The translations under genes and the position numbers were made by a program. A stretch of 64,000 bases of DNA. Origin: Lindgomyces ingoldianus (taxonomy: Eukaryota > Ascomycota > Dothideomycetes > Pleosporales > Lindgomycetaceae). This document shows positions 12,625 through 24,527 of the stretch, in pieces. Location of the stretch: assembly GCF_010093535.1 (NCBI RefSeq), contig NW_022985223.1, positions 62,001-126,000 on the forward strand, given 5' to 3'. The first letter of the stretch is position 1, and each line of letters starts with the position of its first letter. A model generated the notes under the pieces. The model had not been told where the DNA came from and did no database searches. It was given only the letters and a program-made list of their open reading frames with translations.

Positions 12625-13774
12625 AGACCTTCTCTGTGCATCATTTCTTTCGTATAGACTACATCAGCAAAGAGCATTTCTGGCGAAACTTGGGGTACCC
12701 TGTCACTGGAATGACATTGGTGCGAAATCTTTCTAGATAGAAGAATTGAACAATTTCTTCTCAAGTTTCTATCCTTACAGCTTGTTTGCACATCTTTCAG
12801 AACAATAATATAGATGCTTTGTCTCGTAAGGCATCTTGCTGAAATTTTGGAGAGTATTATGAAGACACTGATTCCTGTCTTAAATCAGATTCTTGCCATG
12901 TTTTTATTTTTTATCGGCGATCTTCTTTCAAATCCTTCCGAGATATCCCTTCTCTCCCCTGAGGTGATTCCCATTGCGGTTTAAACTTATCGTTGCCCAA
13001 TTACAGCCGCCTCGTTGAATCCGTGCCATCAATCGCTCTTCAATCCAGCCCCCGCACGAGATATTCCTTGCTCCGTCTAACCCACCACACTTCTCCCAAA
13101 AATCAAAAATCTCCTTAGCTCCGCCGCCTTGCACGCCCCCCTAACAATGCGTCGTGGAAACGTCTGGGAAATTTACGACTCATAACGCCTAGCCCCTGAC
13201 GATCTCATACCGTCAATGTATTAGGCAAACCTCCTAGCTTATAACAGTGTCAGATGCAATTCCCATCTGACGCCAGCCTTATCTCATCAACAAACCATCT
13301 GGCCAAAGCGGTGGGACAAGGATACTGAGTCAGTCAAGCCATCCGTCCGTCATCCGTTTGCCAGGCTCATTTAGTGGAGCTTCCAACAAAGAGTGCTAGG
13401 GCAAACGGACTTTAGGCACCTTGTGGCTTGCGTGTGGTTTACAAGCGTTCTTAGGCAAGGACCAAAGGCTTAGATAAAGTTAAAACTTCTCACATCTGCT
13501 TTCTCCACCGAGCTACACCAACTAAGAGATACAAGATTCTGTGTATCGCCGAGGGAGACAGATATCGGCGGTTTTCGGTCAGAACGAGTCATGTTTATTT
13601 CGACCACATTTTTGCCACTGTTAAAAAACGCTTGCGTCGTGCAGACGCGTGTAGGCGAATGTAGAATCAAGCACTCTCGTTTCATTCCAAGCTCATTGCA
13701 AATTCGCAGGGGACTAACAAAACCACAAACTCCCCATCCGATCATGCCACTACAGAAGCCAATGACCGTACAAA
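12625..13774. other. intergenic between nitroreductase and MON2 3' ends
   Basis: This is the convergent 3' region of two genes. No supported gene is present. A small perfect hairpin lies at 13249-13271. Confidence 0.5.
13249..13271. repeat. 8-bp perfect hairpin
   Basis: GTCAGATG at 13249-13256 and CATCTGAC at 13264-13271 form a perfect stem around a 7-nt loop in non-coding sequence. It has no poly-T tail and no known fungal function. It may be chance. Confidence 0.4.
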
Positions 13775-16700
13775 TCAATCATCTAGCACGCCGAACTCCT
13801 TTCCCACACTTTCCACCAATGCTCCCACTGCTTCAAAAATCTCCTTGTCTGCCCTCGCGACCATCCCAACCCTGACCAGCAACGGGTACAGCCTATGCAA
13901 ATGCTTCTTATGCTTTGACTTCACGCCCAGAGCATCCGGAATAGCAGCTGGTTCACTCTTCAAGTCCCTAAGCTCTCTTAACACAAAGAGTAGCTCACGT
14001 CTCTGGCTCTCAGGCATAGGCCCTCGGCCTCGAAGGGGCTGATCAGCGATATACATTCGCAGAGGCAGGGCAGCACGGAGGATGAAGTAGGGTGCTGCTG
14101 CTTGGGCGAGTTTAATGCGTTTGGGAGAGCTGTCGTGGACAAAGACTAGAGAAATGAGTTCTGAGAGGCATTCGTATCCCATTTCTGGGCGAAGGGATGG
14201 TTCTGGGTCTTTGGTTTGGCCAAACCGAATTTTGTAGAGGTGTTCTAGAGGTGCGTTGGTAAGGTCAGTGATCTCACCTGGGGAGGGAGAGTGGATGATG
14301 GAGGTTGTGAATAGGTCGCGGGTGTATGTTCGTCTGAGGGTGTCCGATAGAGCTGTGGAGCCGAGGGGGAGAGTGATCAGCCTGCGCAATTTGGCAAACG
14401 CGGATATATCAAAGGCTTCATCCTTTTCAATGGATGCTGAGGGATTACTTGAGTCTAGTTGAGCGCGTGTGATAGCTCCTGCTAGACCTATAATCTGAGT
14501 CCATATTGCTTTAGCCTGCTCACTTTTCAGATCAGACAATCTGATAATCTGAGGCAACCCAGGCTCGAGAATAGCGAGCGCCGTGGTAGTGGACTTTTGC
14601 CAGAGTGTTGGACTCTTTCCTTCGCGCTGCCAGACATACTTCTCTTGGATTGGCTTCAAGAGACTAGCCAATGCGACGCTAAAAGCCCCAGTGATATACA
14701 GTTGGTCTTCGTTTATGTGTTTTATCGTAATACTTTGCAGTAGACTCATTGATGCTTTTGAGAGCGCAACGAAAGTTGGACTACGCTTTTCCGGATTAGT
14801 TGCGACGGAGTTATATGGCAGCGTAGCGAGCCGGCTCAGCAACTCAATCAAGAGCGGAGGCAGCTTTGGTGTTTCCGAGCGAACCATAGCCAAGCACTCC
14901 ATGACTTGCGTCTGCAAAGGAGTCATGTGGTCGAGGTCTGACGAATATGCCACTTCGTCTGAGTCAATGATGCAGGTTTCGAGGTTAGCCAGCATTTCGG
15001 GAATGTCGGCATCCAAGGAACCATGAGCGAGGCGGTAGATGGACTTGAAAGCTTCGGCATACGCTACAAAAGCTTCCTGGCTCCCTTCTAGATGCTGGGG
15101 CCATGCTTCACGATGCTGGAAATAGCTTTTCCAAACGCTTGCTGTCTTTAGGAGCGGTTCGTTTCCCAGTGCCTGTGAATCTTCAATTCGGGATAATATG
15201 GTAGTAATCGTGGAGAATACTGATGACCCAAGAGCATGGGAATTACAGTCAAAGAAACGCTCAAGGTAGTCTAGCAAAGCTGACCATGCGTCACCAAGGT
15301 TTGTAGATTGATCAACCTGGTCCATATATGTTGACATCAACTTGCTGACGGAAGTTAGAACGGTTTTGGTAGTGTCATTCCAGGCAGCCATCTCGTCTGC
15401 AGTCGTTCGGTGCTCGCTATGGATTGACGTCTGGACGGAAAGGTTAGAATCGACCATGTCGAAAAGGACGGTGCGGAGGCACAGCATCCAGGCTTGCGAC
15501 GATAGCTGGTCGGCGTAGTTTTCGAATATTCTCTGAATGGTCTGTACAGCGGAATTACGAAGTTCAGCTCGTCTGTCTATGGTGATCACTGACAAGTTCA
15601 GCAGTACCTGAAGCCACAGTGTGGGTATTGACCCTTGCTGAGAATGCCGTTGAACCATTTTTTGCACTTCGCATTGTTTCTCGACGCTGTCGAGCAATAT
15701 TGGTAGTGCAGAGAGGTTACCCCGTGAATGTAGAAAGTCAGAAACGTTCCAAAAGAACGTGATCGTCTGCACAAATTAGTATGAAACCCGGTGTCATGCA
15801 ATAACCAAAACCTACTGTAAGTGACATATTTAGATCTTCCTGTGCGGAGGAGAATCTGAGTAACAACTCAAGAAGAGTTGATAGTGAGGTATCAGGAACC
15901 GCAGCGAGGAAATCCGAGCAGACGAGTTGGACGGTTCCAAATGCTGATCGAGCGAGCTGTCGTGAAATAACTTCGATCTGACCAGAGCGAATAGCGTGTC
16001 CATTCCGAGCATTATCTTCTGATTCGTCTTCTACTATGTCGGAGGATTGGGAAATAAATACACTTAGAAGGCTAGCGAAGACCGAGTCCCAACCAGCGAC
16101 GAGAGACTCTCCACATTGCTCCAAGACATTTTTCAATGCCTCGAGAGCAATCTGGTGAATCCTAATATCAGTATCATTGTAGGTCTCGTCTTCGTCGTCG
16201 TTGCTGTGCATAGCAGATATCTGGGTCTGAAGAGCGGAAAGGATTCTGATCTGGATGTCATTGCGTTGTTCGTCGACCATGGACAATTCCGCTATCTCCC
16301 TGACTGTTCGGGACAATATATCTGCTGCGAGCAATCTTGCTGATGCCGGTTTACTTTCGTCTGCAGAAAACCGGACGAGCTCAGCAACGAAGACATTCCA
16401 ACCACTCTCAGGAGGATCATATTGAGCTAGCCTTGACTCATTCAGGGTTGCGAGTTCCCCAATCTTGTTCAACGCGAAGACTGAATCTCGAGCATTATTC
16501 TCAGTATTTAGAGAAATACCAGATACACTACCCATGCGACGCTGGTGTAGGGCCGGTGGGCGAACCAGATTAGTTGGCGTGCGTGAACCACTGTCACTCT
16601 CTGAGTGGAGAAGCATGCACAGGGCTTTCAGTAGCTCAACGAAAGAGTCGTTTGGAAAGTCCACTGTGCTTTCGAATAGCCTTCGTGCAGCTGCTTGAAC

Positions 16701-19096
16701 CGCGGATGTTTCCGCTTCGACCTTCTCAAACGATGACTCTGTATCGACACGGTTTCCAGATGCAATTGGTGTACGAACGCCACTCTGGTAGTTTGACATT
16801 GCCATGACTAGGTCCGCGATCTGCAAAGTCTCAAAAATGATCGACCAGGCGGATTGGAGAGTCGGTCCCAAAGCGATTGCAAGGTTCAGTAATGCTCGAA
16901 GACATAAAAGGTTACGAGGGCCCAGCATTGGTAGGCTAGCTTCATGGGAAGGTCGTCGATTCTTGTCGAGGGACATCGAAGACGCCTGGCTCACGAGGCT
17001 ATCAACACTTAGTAAGCCCTTTGCGTTAGTGAATACTCCGGCATTCTCGGGAGTTGGTGTTTTGGGTGATGCCATGTTTGCAAGGACGAGATTCGATGGG
17101 ACCGCTGCTTTGCCAAGGGTTGTGAGAAAAGCATCCCGGGGGGTTGATAGTCGCAGGAGCCCCGCCACCTGTGTAAATTTTTGGACTGCTCGGACTAGAG
17201 CTCGATAGAAATCTGCGTCAAGGGCAGCATTGAGGAAAGTTGAGCAAGTCGCAAGAACAGCGGGCCAACATTCATTAACAAGTGCTGACGTAGTGCGAAT
17301 CAGAAAATGTGCAGAATGATCCGTTAAAGTGAGCGGGTTAACAGGAACAGTTTTTTTTCGATAGGACTGGGTCCTCGAAAGCCGTCGATTGCTTGGCCCT
17401 GGAGAAACTGCCTCTAGGTCCTCCTTCGGTAGATCCTCGGTTTTGCTCCTTTTCTTACTCTTGCTTTCGTGGTGTACCGTCAGGGGTAGGACAAACTTAG
17501 CAAGGCTTTCAGAAAGATTTGTTATGCAAGTGAGGACTAGACTGTAGACATATGTCTCCGGTAAGGTTGGCGGGTCCGCTTTATCGAGATGATCCATGCA
17601 GGGTGTTTTTAGTGTACTCCATTGTGTACTGATTCCTGTATGATGACCGGGAGATGAGTCGGATACCGGCGTACCTATAACACCCGCAATTGCTCCAGCT
17701 TCCGCGACTGCTTGCTCAGAAGCCGTGTCTTTGCCATCGGTGCGGGCCGCTGGGACAGTAGAATGCTGGCCGATACCAATAATGGCCGGCTTCTCAGTTG
17801 CAAGACGTACGAAAGCTGCTAGGTTGTCCCCGAAGATGCATTTTTTTCCTTCCTGTTCGTCAAACTGACCATATATCTGAAGTACGAGGCGTGGCTCTGA
17901 ATACAATCCACGGAAAATCTCAAGACATAGTGCTCTCTTCCAAAGTGGGGATGCCTCGGGGTCTAGCATGTGATTGAGCAGGCCCAAGGCGATTTCACAT
18001 TCCGAAGGCATAATTGCCGAATGGTTGCGGATGAGTAGGAAAAGAATACGGAATGTACGAAGAGTGATTGGGAAGGAGTGCCTATCGGAGAGAGACCTGA
18101 TGATCATAGGCATGAGTAAAGTTCGAAGAACCTGAGCCAGCTCGGTATGGGTAGAGATGATGCTGCCGTGATTGGACAAGATGGCTTCTATAAGCTCGAG
18201 GGTAGACGTAGCAGGAATGGAGGAGAACCGTATGAACGATGGCCTTTCCCCGGTCACAATCAGATTGAGATCGTTGAAGACCTACGTGGACTTAGCAGGA
18301 AGGTAAGTTTCTAGTTAATAATTCTGACCTTATAAGCATCGTAAGCAGCGGGTCTAACTGGAACAGGCCCTGCATCTCCAGTAACTTCCGTGATTGTTGG
18401 GATTTCTAAGGCCTTTTCTTGTCATGGCAGTTAGTATGAAACGTGAAGTAAGTTAGAGCAGATTTGTATACCATCTTCGGCCACCACTCTGTCGAAAACA
18501 GCTATAACGAGCTGTTGTAGAGTAGCTGCAGCTGTGTTGCTTACGGCAAAGTTCTTTGCATTCTGAAGGGCTGAGCATATCTGTAAAGTGATTGAGAGAA
18601 GCTCGCCGCGTATTTCGAAGGAATAATTTTGGAGAAGCGAGGGAAGCGCTTGCAGTATTTTGAGCTGTACATCGTGACCTAATATGTTGTTTAGTCCTGA
18701 ATCCTAAGAGATGCTTGTAGACGTACTCAATGAGACTGAATCCTTAAATGCTTCGAGCACTTCTGTCAGCCTTTCCCTCGGCAACGCTCGAGCCACAGTG
18801 AGCCTCTGGAGACAAGAGACTCCTGTAGAACCAAATTTGGCATTATGAGTGCTACAGGCTATGAGAAACGGTGAAATAAAGTGCGGACGCCGAGAAAGGT
18901 CTCCCCCACTGTTAGCACGACAACAATCTAGGAGGTCAACGAACGTCTTACCTCCGGTTAACTGGGTTTCGGAAGTTACTGGAAGAGCCTTTAGGTCCTG
19001 CAGAGACTTCTCTGCAGCGTTTCTTAATTCCGTATTCTTGCGTTTTGAATCTTGAATAAGATTTCCGAGCTCAGATGCCAGAATCTGTGCTGTCAT
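13775..19096 (-). CDS. MON2 family protein (Golgi-endosome trafficking scaffold)
   Basis: Five exons on the minus strand (19096-18727, 18678-18472, 18417-18329, 18281-15816, 15766-13775) join in frame to 1707 residues, close to the usual 1600-1700 of MON2. MON2 is a peripheral Golgi/endosome protein related to the large Arf-GEFs but without a Sec7 catalytic domain; it works with Dop1 and the flippase Neo1. The N-terminus (ILASELGNLIQDSKRKNTE, then RPHFISPFLIAC) is the conserved dimerisation/cyclophilin-binding-like region. The second exon, encoding VQLKILQALPSLLQNYSFEI, and the fourth, with LIVTGERPSFIRFSSIPATS, are also typical. The remainder is an alpha-helical repeat scaffold. The start at 19096 is the first Met before the conserved block; an upstream in-frame stretch to 19384 looks like leader. 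MMS2 is transcribed divergently 432 bp away. Confidence 0.92.
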
Positions 19097-19528
19097 TATC
19101 CCCAGGTAACGGCGGGTGCATCTGTGCACAGTTTTGCGGTAGCACACAACAGAGGGTGCAAGAAAGTTTCGAATTGTTGTTGTAGTCAAGGTCAATGTCA
19201 GAAGGCAACCTGGCTTAGACAACTCGGGTCGGTAAAACCCTTTTCCGGACGATGAGCTAACCCCTCGATGTGCCTGCTGTTCTGGCCTGCCAAGGCTTTG
19301 TGACAGCCTGCCAGTTCCCCCGCGATCCTCGCCCTTCACCAGTGCTGTGCAATCACACGCCCTCATTCTTCCTAAACACCCCATCCCAAGCCTAGGAGTT
19401 TACAAAAACTCCAAAATAATACCGCATCCACGCACCACTGAAGAAAAATCCCACCATAACTTTACATAGCGGGGCTCAGCCCATATCCCTAACTCACTTC
19501 TTTCATCTCTTACCTAGCAGCCACCACA
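19097..19528. promoter_or_regulatory. divergent promoter region MON2 / MMS2
   Basis: This 432-bp region lies between the two opposed start codons and must contain both promoters. No canonical TATA box stands out. Confidence 0.5.
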
Positions 19529-20153
19529 ATGGGTGCAAAGGTTCCGCGTAACTTCCGCTTACTAGAAGAGCTCGAGAAGGGTGAGAAGGGGCTGGGGGCT
19601 GGTAGGACGACCCTTTCTCAAACATTAGAGTTCTGTTTGACCTAACTCACTTCCAGAGGCGTGTTCGTATGGTCTTGATAATGGAGACGACCTCCTGATG
19701 TCGGATTGGAATGGTACAATTCTTGGCCCACCACATGTAAGCATCCTTCATCCTCTGTCCTGCAACACGATCTGACCCAATGCTCAGAGTGTCCATGAGA
19801 ACCGCATCTACAGCCTGAAGATCCACTGTGGCCCGAGCTACCCCGACGTACCCCCAGAGATATCGTTTGTATCGAAGATCAACCTACCGTGTGTTGATCA
19901 GAGGAACGGAAAGGTGGGGAGAATCCATAAGCTCAACGTTAGACCAGGCTAATCGCACAGAAGGTTGATCCCAGCAAATTGCCATGTCTTGTTCAATGGA
20001 AGCGAGAGTTCACTATGGAAACGATATTGATTGAGTTGCGCCGGTAAGTCGCCTCGGGGCGTCGCTTTGTTTTTATCTAATGCGAATTATAGATATATGG
20101 CACTTCCTCAGCACAAGAAGCTTCCGCAACCCCCGGAAGGCTCGTCATATTAG
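19529..20153 (+). CDS. MMS2: ubiquitin-conjugating enzyme variant Mms2
   Basis: Five exons (19529-19601, 19657-19736, 19788-19913, 19961-20043, 20093-20153) join in frame to 140 residues, the usual Mms2 length. Mms2/UEV proteins lack the catalytic cysteine and pair with Ubc13 to build Lys63-linked ubiquitin chains for error-free post-replication repair on PCNA. Visible signatures are [58 protein letters not shown] and the C-terminal LRRYM. The position that holds Cys in active E2s is not Cys, as expected. All introns are 43-60 nt. The first intron donor is taken after GLGA because that restores the family sequence; an earlier GTGAG would remove six conserved residues. Confidence 0.96.
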
Positions 20154-20502
20154 GCGGATTGACGATTGCCATATGTCTATCGTTACTAGGTGCTATAAGG
20201 GTCGGAGTGTTGGGGAAGAAGAGTGTATGCAGCGATTGGCCTTCTTGATCATTATGTCGTGCATAGGTATGGAGTTTGGGTGTGTCTAGGTTTTAGGAGC
20301 TAGAGAGAAGATGCTTTGACTCAGTACCAACATTCAGAAATTGACTTCTTTCGTTACCATCATTGCAATATTCAAGGTCCTTTGCAGGACGGCCTTAAAA
20401 CCTAAGGCGTCGGTAAAAAAGTCCGTCACGTGAGCGGCTGTGGCGAAAATCCTCCAGAAATCGGGTTGCAGTAGAGCCCCCAACCTCTCCCACTCCTCAT
20501 GC
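20154..20502. other. intergenic MMS2 3' end to LYR gene
   Basis: This 349-bp stretch holds the 3' end of MMS2 and the promoter of the next gene on the same strand. No gene is seen. Confidence 0.5.
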
Positions 20503-21470
20503 ATGCCCCGATTTCTTCATCCTAAAAGCTCAACTCCGCACCGGGTAGCAGGTTAGTCACCACTCTTCGTACTGCTATCCTTTCTAACATCCTGCGAAAG
20601 CAATTGCCCTGTACCGAGCGCTGCTATCCCGATGTTCGTGCACACCACTTCCAGATGAGTGTCGAAACGCCTTGCAGAATGCCCTTCGCAACAAATTCCG
20701 AAGAAATAGAAAGATACAGAGTCCGTATCAGCTAGGTCTCGCTTTTAGGGCGGGCTATGAAGTTAGTTCTGCGAATACAGGCGCTCCGGTTGCTCTTTTG
20801 CTAACCTCAATGGGATACGCAGACTCTCGACCATCTCGATGGCGCCAGAACCGGCGATGAAGGGAGCATAGCATTCATCACATCTTTCATATCTACTTTG
20901 CCCCCCGGTATGACACGCCCTCCCCCTCCACGTCGCCCACAGCCTCCACCACATCCGTCCAAGAATCTGCTCGCGTGCCTTGCACCCGAGAGAGCTGTCC
21001 TCCATGTTCGTCCATATGCACATGTTCCGGGCCCGCGAAAAGTCCCAATATTAGCCTCTGCAAACGGCATACCGTTCTTACGTCTAGGAAAGCCTCAGCC
21101 GTTGAGTTTAAGCAGGATTTTGAGGCAGAAATTGGACAAGAAGATCGAGCGATTTGATAAGAAGATGATATTAATGAATTACTGGCGACCGATCGCTGAA
21201 TATGAAGATCGGTGGGATGATATCATTTCGACGCACTTTGGGGTCCTACAGGGGGAGGGCAACAGGAGACGCGAAGAAGGGGAGGTCACTTGGGCATATG
21301 AGGTAGAGCAGGCTATGAGGGAAAATGCAAGCGCGCATGAGCGGGATTTGAATAGAGATAAGGCTATTGCATGGAAGATGCAGCGAATTGTGGACAAGGA
21401 GACTGCATTAGCGCTTGAGGAAGGCGAGAAGATCGTTAGAGGCCGTCGGGGGAGAAAGGAGAAATCTTAA
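20503..21470 (+). CDS. LYR-motif (complex 1 LYR superfamily) protein, probably mitochondrial
   Basis: Exons 20503-20551, 20601-20761 and 20823-21470 join in frame to 285 residues. The N-terminus is short and basic (MPRFLHPKSSTPHRVA) and is followed directly by IALYRALLSR, the Leu-Tyr-Arg signature, then an Arg-rich helix and FRAGYETLD. This is the layout of LYRM proteins, small mitochondrial adaptors that bind acyl carrier protein and help Fe-S cluster delivery or complex I/II/III/ribosome assembly. The C-terminal 180 residues are not part of the usual 90-residue LYR core; they contain PFLRLGKPQPLSLSRIL, which I recall as conserved in Pezizomycotina proteins, then a highly charged helical tail ending in KEKS. 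The exact client is unknown. The start at 20503 was picked over an ATG four bases upstream because that one runs into a stop after eight codons. Confidence 0.8.
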
Positions 21471-21568
21471 TGAGCTCTGCTCCCATAATCATCATTCTGA
21501 ATTCCTGTGAAGCGTGGCATCTTGGTAGCCATGAGAATATTAATGAACCAGTAGATCCACTATATGTG

Positions 21569-22368
21569 TCATGAGACAGCCTCAATCTTCAACTTCTCCA
21601 TCCCCTCCAAACCATCCTTTCCCTCATCCTCTTCACCTTTGCCCGCCAAGCCCTGTTGCCACAACTCCTTCCCTGTCAACCTCTTCTCCTCCTTAAATTT
21701 TTTCTTCTTATCCTCAGCCTCTTTCTCTTCTATCCTTCGCTGCTCCTCCTCCTGCAACTCCATCCGAAACCTCTCCCTCCAAGCCAAAAAGCTTTCCCTT
21801 GTCACAGCCGTGCCATGGAATTTCTTGTTCTCTTCCTCTTCGATCTTTTGTGCCTCGATTTCTTTGAGAGCTTGTTGTGCGGTCTTGCGGTCTTGGATTA
21901 GGAGCTCGACTAGGTCTTTGAGGGTGCTGACTAACGTGAAGACCATGGCCATGCCGATGTTTTCTTCAATTGTGTCATGTAGGGAGGAAAGCAGCTGTGC
22001 CTTGTCTTCTTGAATGTCGAGGAAGGGGTATTTTGGGGCATTGGGCGGGGCGCTAACGTCAAGTCGGGGAGCTTCGTCGGGGTAGGCTTCGGGGTACTGG
22101 ACATTGAGGATTATTGTTGCTGCTGAATATTAGCATCATTTATAGGTAGTTAAGGGACCATAGACTTACGAGCTTCGGGCTCTTCTTCGTCGCCGCCAGC
22201 GTCAAGGATGATAGAAACTCGATATTCCGTCTCTGAGACATCTGGGGAGGTGAATGTCGGGCAAGCAATAGGAAAACCCTATAATCGCACAGTTTACGAA
22301 CCTGTGATTTCGTCTGGGAAGATGGATTCGAGCACCTCTCGCTCCTCTTTCTGCTCTTCAATACCCAT
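21569..22368 (-). CDS. GIR2: RWD-domain protein Gir2 (RWDD1 homologue)
   Basis: Minus-strand exons 22368-22302, 22241-22170 and 22122-21569 join in frame to 230 residues. The N-terminal half is an RWD domain: MGIEEQKEEREVLESIFPDE, then a conserved YPEAYPDEAPRLDV (the YPxxxP signature) and a helix with ENIGMAMVFTLVSTLKD. The C-terminal half is a long charged helix with TAVTRESFLAWRERF and LTGKELW, typical of RWDD1/Gir2. In yeast Gir2 binds the GTPase Rbg2 and Gcn1 on ribosomes and affects the general amino-acid control response. The third exon acceptor is a tandem CAGCAG, so one Ala could be included or skipped. The gene is divergent from ACL4 with 201 bp between starts. Confidence 0.92.
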
Positions 22369-22569
22369 GATACAAGATTTCCGGTGCAGAATGTAGTTTA
22401 TTCGAGGTCCACTGCTTGGAGGGGTTCTAAGCTAAGTCCCCTCCAAGCTCGGGCCAGGGAGATTTTCCGGCCTGGAAATTTTTGGAGCCTCCTCCACCAG
22501 CACATCACCACTTCAACGAGCATCGCCCTAAATCTCCCGACCTAAACGCCAAAATTACCGCCCACAATC
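22369..22569. promoter_or_regulatory. short bidirectional promoter of GIR2 and ACL4 with inverted STRE-like repeat
   Basis: Only 201 bp separate the two start codons. Near the middle, CTTGGAGGGG at 22415-22424 and CCCCTCCAAG at 22438-22447 form a perfect 10-bp inverted repeat with a 13-nt spacer. Each arm contains AGGGG/CCCCT, the core recognised by Msn2/4-type stress factors in yeast. Both genes act in ribosome or translation biology, so coordinate control is plausible but inferred. Confidence 0.6.
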
Positions 22570-23712
22570 ATGGCGAAAACGAAGCCGCAAGACCGCTCAC
22601 GGAAGTCCAAGAAGCACGGAAAGAATGGCGCCTCCAATGGCACCCCTAAGAAACCTAAGGCCTCGCCTGAAACACTTCTCGTCCAAGCCGCTGCCTTCCT
22701 CCAGACTTCACAACCTGACGAAGCGCTCGTGCATGTGAAACGCGCCCTCGGTCTCCTTCAGCCTACTTCCAAGCCAACATTAGCTGCGTTACCTGCATTG
22801 AACCTGCTGGGGGAAATAAATGTCGAGTTGGGCGAACCCGACAATGCAAGGGAGGCATTCCTGGCAGCAGTAAATCTAGATGAGGAGGGCATGGAAGATG
22901 GCGCAGAGAAGTTCCTATGGTTGGCACAACTCTGTGAAGAAGGTGGGGTAGAGAGTGTGAAATGGTTTGAGAAGGGCGTAGAGGTGCTGAAGAGGGAGGT
23001 TGGGGAGCTAGAAGGCAAGCTCCAGAAAGCCGAAGTCATCGAGGTGCTAGAGGAGAAGAAAATAAAGGTGGCGAATGCGCTGTGCGGAATTGCGGAGGTC
23101 TACATGACAGATCTTTCGTGGGAAGAGGATGCCGAAGCTCGATGTGAAGCCGCCGTCACGGAGGCTCTACTCGTTGCGCCGAGTAGTCCAGAACCCCTGC
23201 AGACGTTGGCATCGATACGGATTTCACAACTGAGGATAGATGATGCGAAGGCGGCTCTCACAAGAAGTATGGAGCTGTGGAAAGAACTGGATCCCGATGA
23301 CCCTCAAGTGCCAGATTTCTCCACCAGGATAAGCTTGTCAAGGCTTTTAATGGAAGCTGAAATGGAGGAAGACGCAATCGAGGTGCTAGAGAGATTAATT
23401 GGAGAAAACGACAGCAGTGTGGAGGCTTGGTATCTAGGAGGGTGGTGTCTGCATCTCCTCGCCGAGAAGCAGAAGGCGGGGGAGACGTCGGACACGGTCA
23501 CTTCCCTCATGCGCGCCAGCCTTGACTGGCTGGAGAATTGCCTGAAGCTCTACTCAATGCTTGAATATGAAGATGAACGATTAAAGGACCACGCGAGTGA
23601 GCTTCTCAAGGGACTAAATGACAGTTTGGGACCGTCAAATGGTGAAGAGGAAGAGGAAGAGGAATGGGAAGATGCAGATGATGATGGTGATGAAGAAATG
23701 GAAGGTACGTGA
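22570..23712 (+). CDS. ACL4: ACL4-like assembly chaperone of ribosomal protein L4 (TPR protein)
   Basis: This single exon encodes 380 residues. The basic N-terminus (MAKTKPQDRSRKSKKHGKNG) is followed by tetratricopeptide-type helix pairs from about residue 35 to 340, such as ASPETLLVQAAAFLQTSQPDEAL and PALNLLGEINVELGEPDNAREAF, and an acidic tail (EEEEEEEWEDADDDGDEEME). This matches Acl4, the dedicated chaperone that holds newly made Rpl4 and escorts it to pre-60S particles in the nucleus. A GTACGT donor-like sequence overlaps the last codons, so the last two residues may differ if a small terminal exon exists. The ATG at 22570 directly follows the short divergent promoter shared with GIR2. 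Confidence 0.9.
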   Translation: MAKTKPQDRSRKSKKHGKNGASNGTPKKPKASPETLLVQAAAFLQTSQPDEALVHVKRALGLLQPTSKPTLAALPALNLLGEINVELGEPDNAREAFLAAVNLDEEGMEDGAEKFLWLAQLCEEGGVESVKWFEKGVEVLKREVGELEGKLQKAEVIEVLEEKKIKVANALCGIAEVYMTDLSWEEDAEARCEAAVTEALLVAPSSPEPLQTLASIRISQLRIDDAKAALTRSMELWKELDPDDPQVPDFSTRISLSRLLMEAEMEEDAIEVLERLIGENDSSVEAWYLGGWCLHLLAEKQKAGETSDTVTSLMRASLDWLENCLKLYSMLEYEDERLKDHASELLKGLNDSLGPSNGEEEEEEEWEDADDDGDEEMEGT

Positions 23713-24527
23713 GGATTGAATCGGCCCCCAAGACTTGCACACAAGGAAAGTTACGGTACAGAGATTCTGAAGAAGCTGGTGCACTTCGAAGCAGCGCCGT
23801 GGCACCAAAGTGTGGTAGCGCAGGTGAGAGTGCCGAAGGAGACTGGAGAGCAGGATCAGCGGCATTCTCTAGTGCGTTCAGCGCCTTGAGTAGGGTGGAA
23901 AGTAATGATCGCCATCTCAATGGACTCGCTGTCTAGTGGAGCACAGCCTACGGTGTACGTAACTGTCAAAGAAATGTTGCAGGACACCTCCGCCACCAAC
24001 GCATTGTACCATCCTCCTGGGTAAGGCGCATTCTCACCTCTCACCTTCGTGACCCTTACCCTCGGTGTTGTCCCAATTCTCGCCCCATCTATTTAGCTCA
24101 CGCAATCGCAAACATTTCAGTAACCATGCCTCCCAATAATGCACGCTTAGGTAATTCATTTTGGGATTATATAATAGCCTAGAAGCTAATTCCGCCTTTG
24201 AAACGAAACACAAGGCCCGTGATAAGCCGCATCGAGTCTCGGCGAACTTCTCCGCCCAGGTTATGCGCCTCGAAAGCCGCCACCAAAGAGAGTTCTGTCC
24301 CGCCATTTCCACGACCACGACCGCCCGAGCCGGCGCCTTCGTTCTCTTGCGCGCTCCTTCCTATGTGTTCCTCCCACGCTCCTCCCGCGCTCCCTCACTC
24401 TCCTCCCTCGGCTCATGAAGAGACAGCCGAAACCTACTCCACTTCCACGTCATAATCTTCAGCTTGAGTGCTGAGGGGTTCCCTATCAAGAACGTGGGCA
24501 GTCGATGCCCTTTCGCCTTGTTGACGA
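23713..24527. other. intergenic ACL4 to SCAP
   Basis: This 815-bp stretch has no supported gene. It carries the 3' end of ACL4 and the promoter and leader of SCAP. A C/T-rich run lies around 24310-24420. Open frames in it have no recognisable motifs. Confidence 0.5.

Noticed and set aside
24161..24455. Two overlapping 85-codon plus-strand frames before SCAP
   Set aside because: They are Pro/Ser/Arg-rich and end before the SCAP first exon. The conserved SCAP N-terminus is supplied by the exon at 24528-24559 instead.
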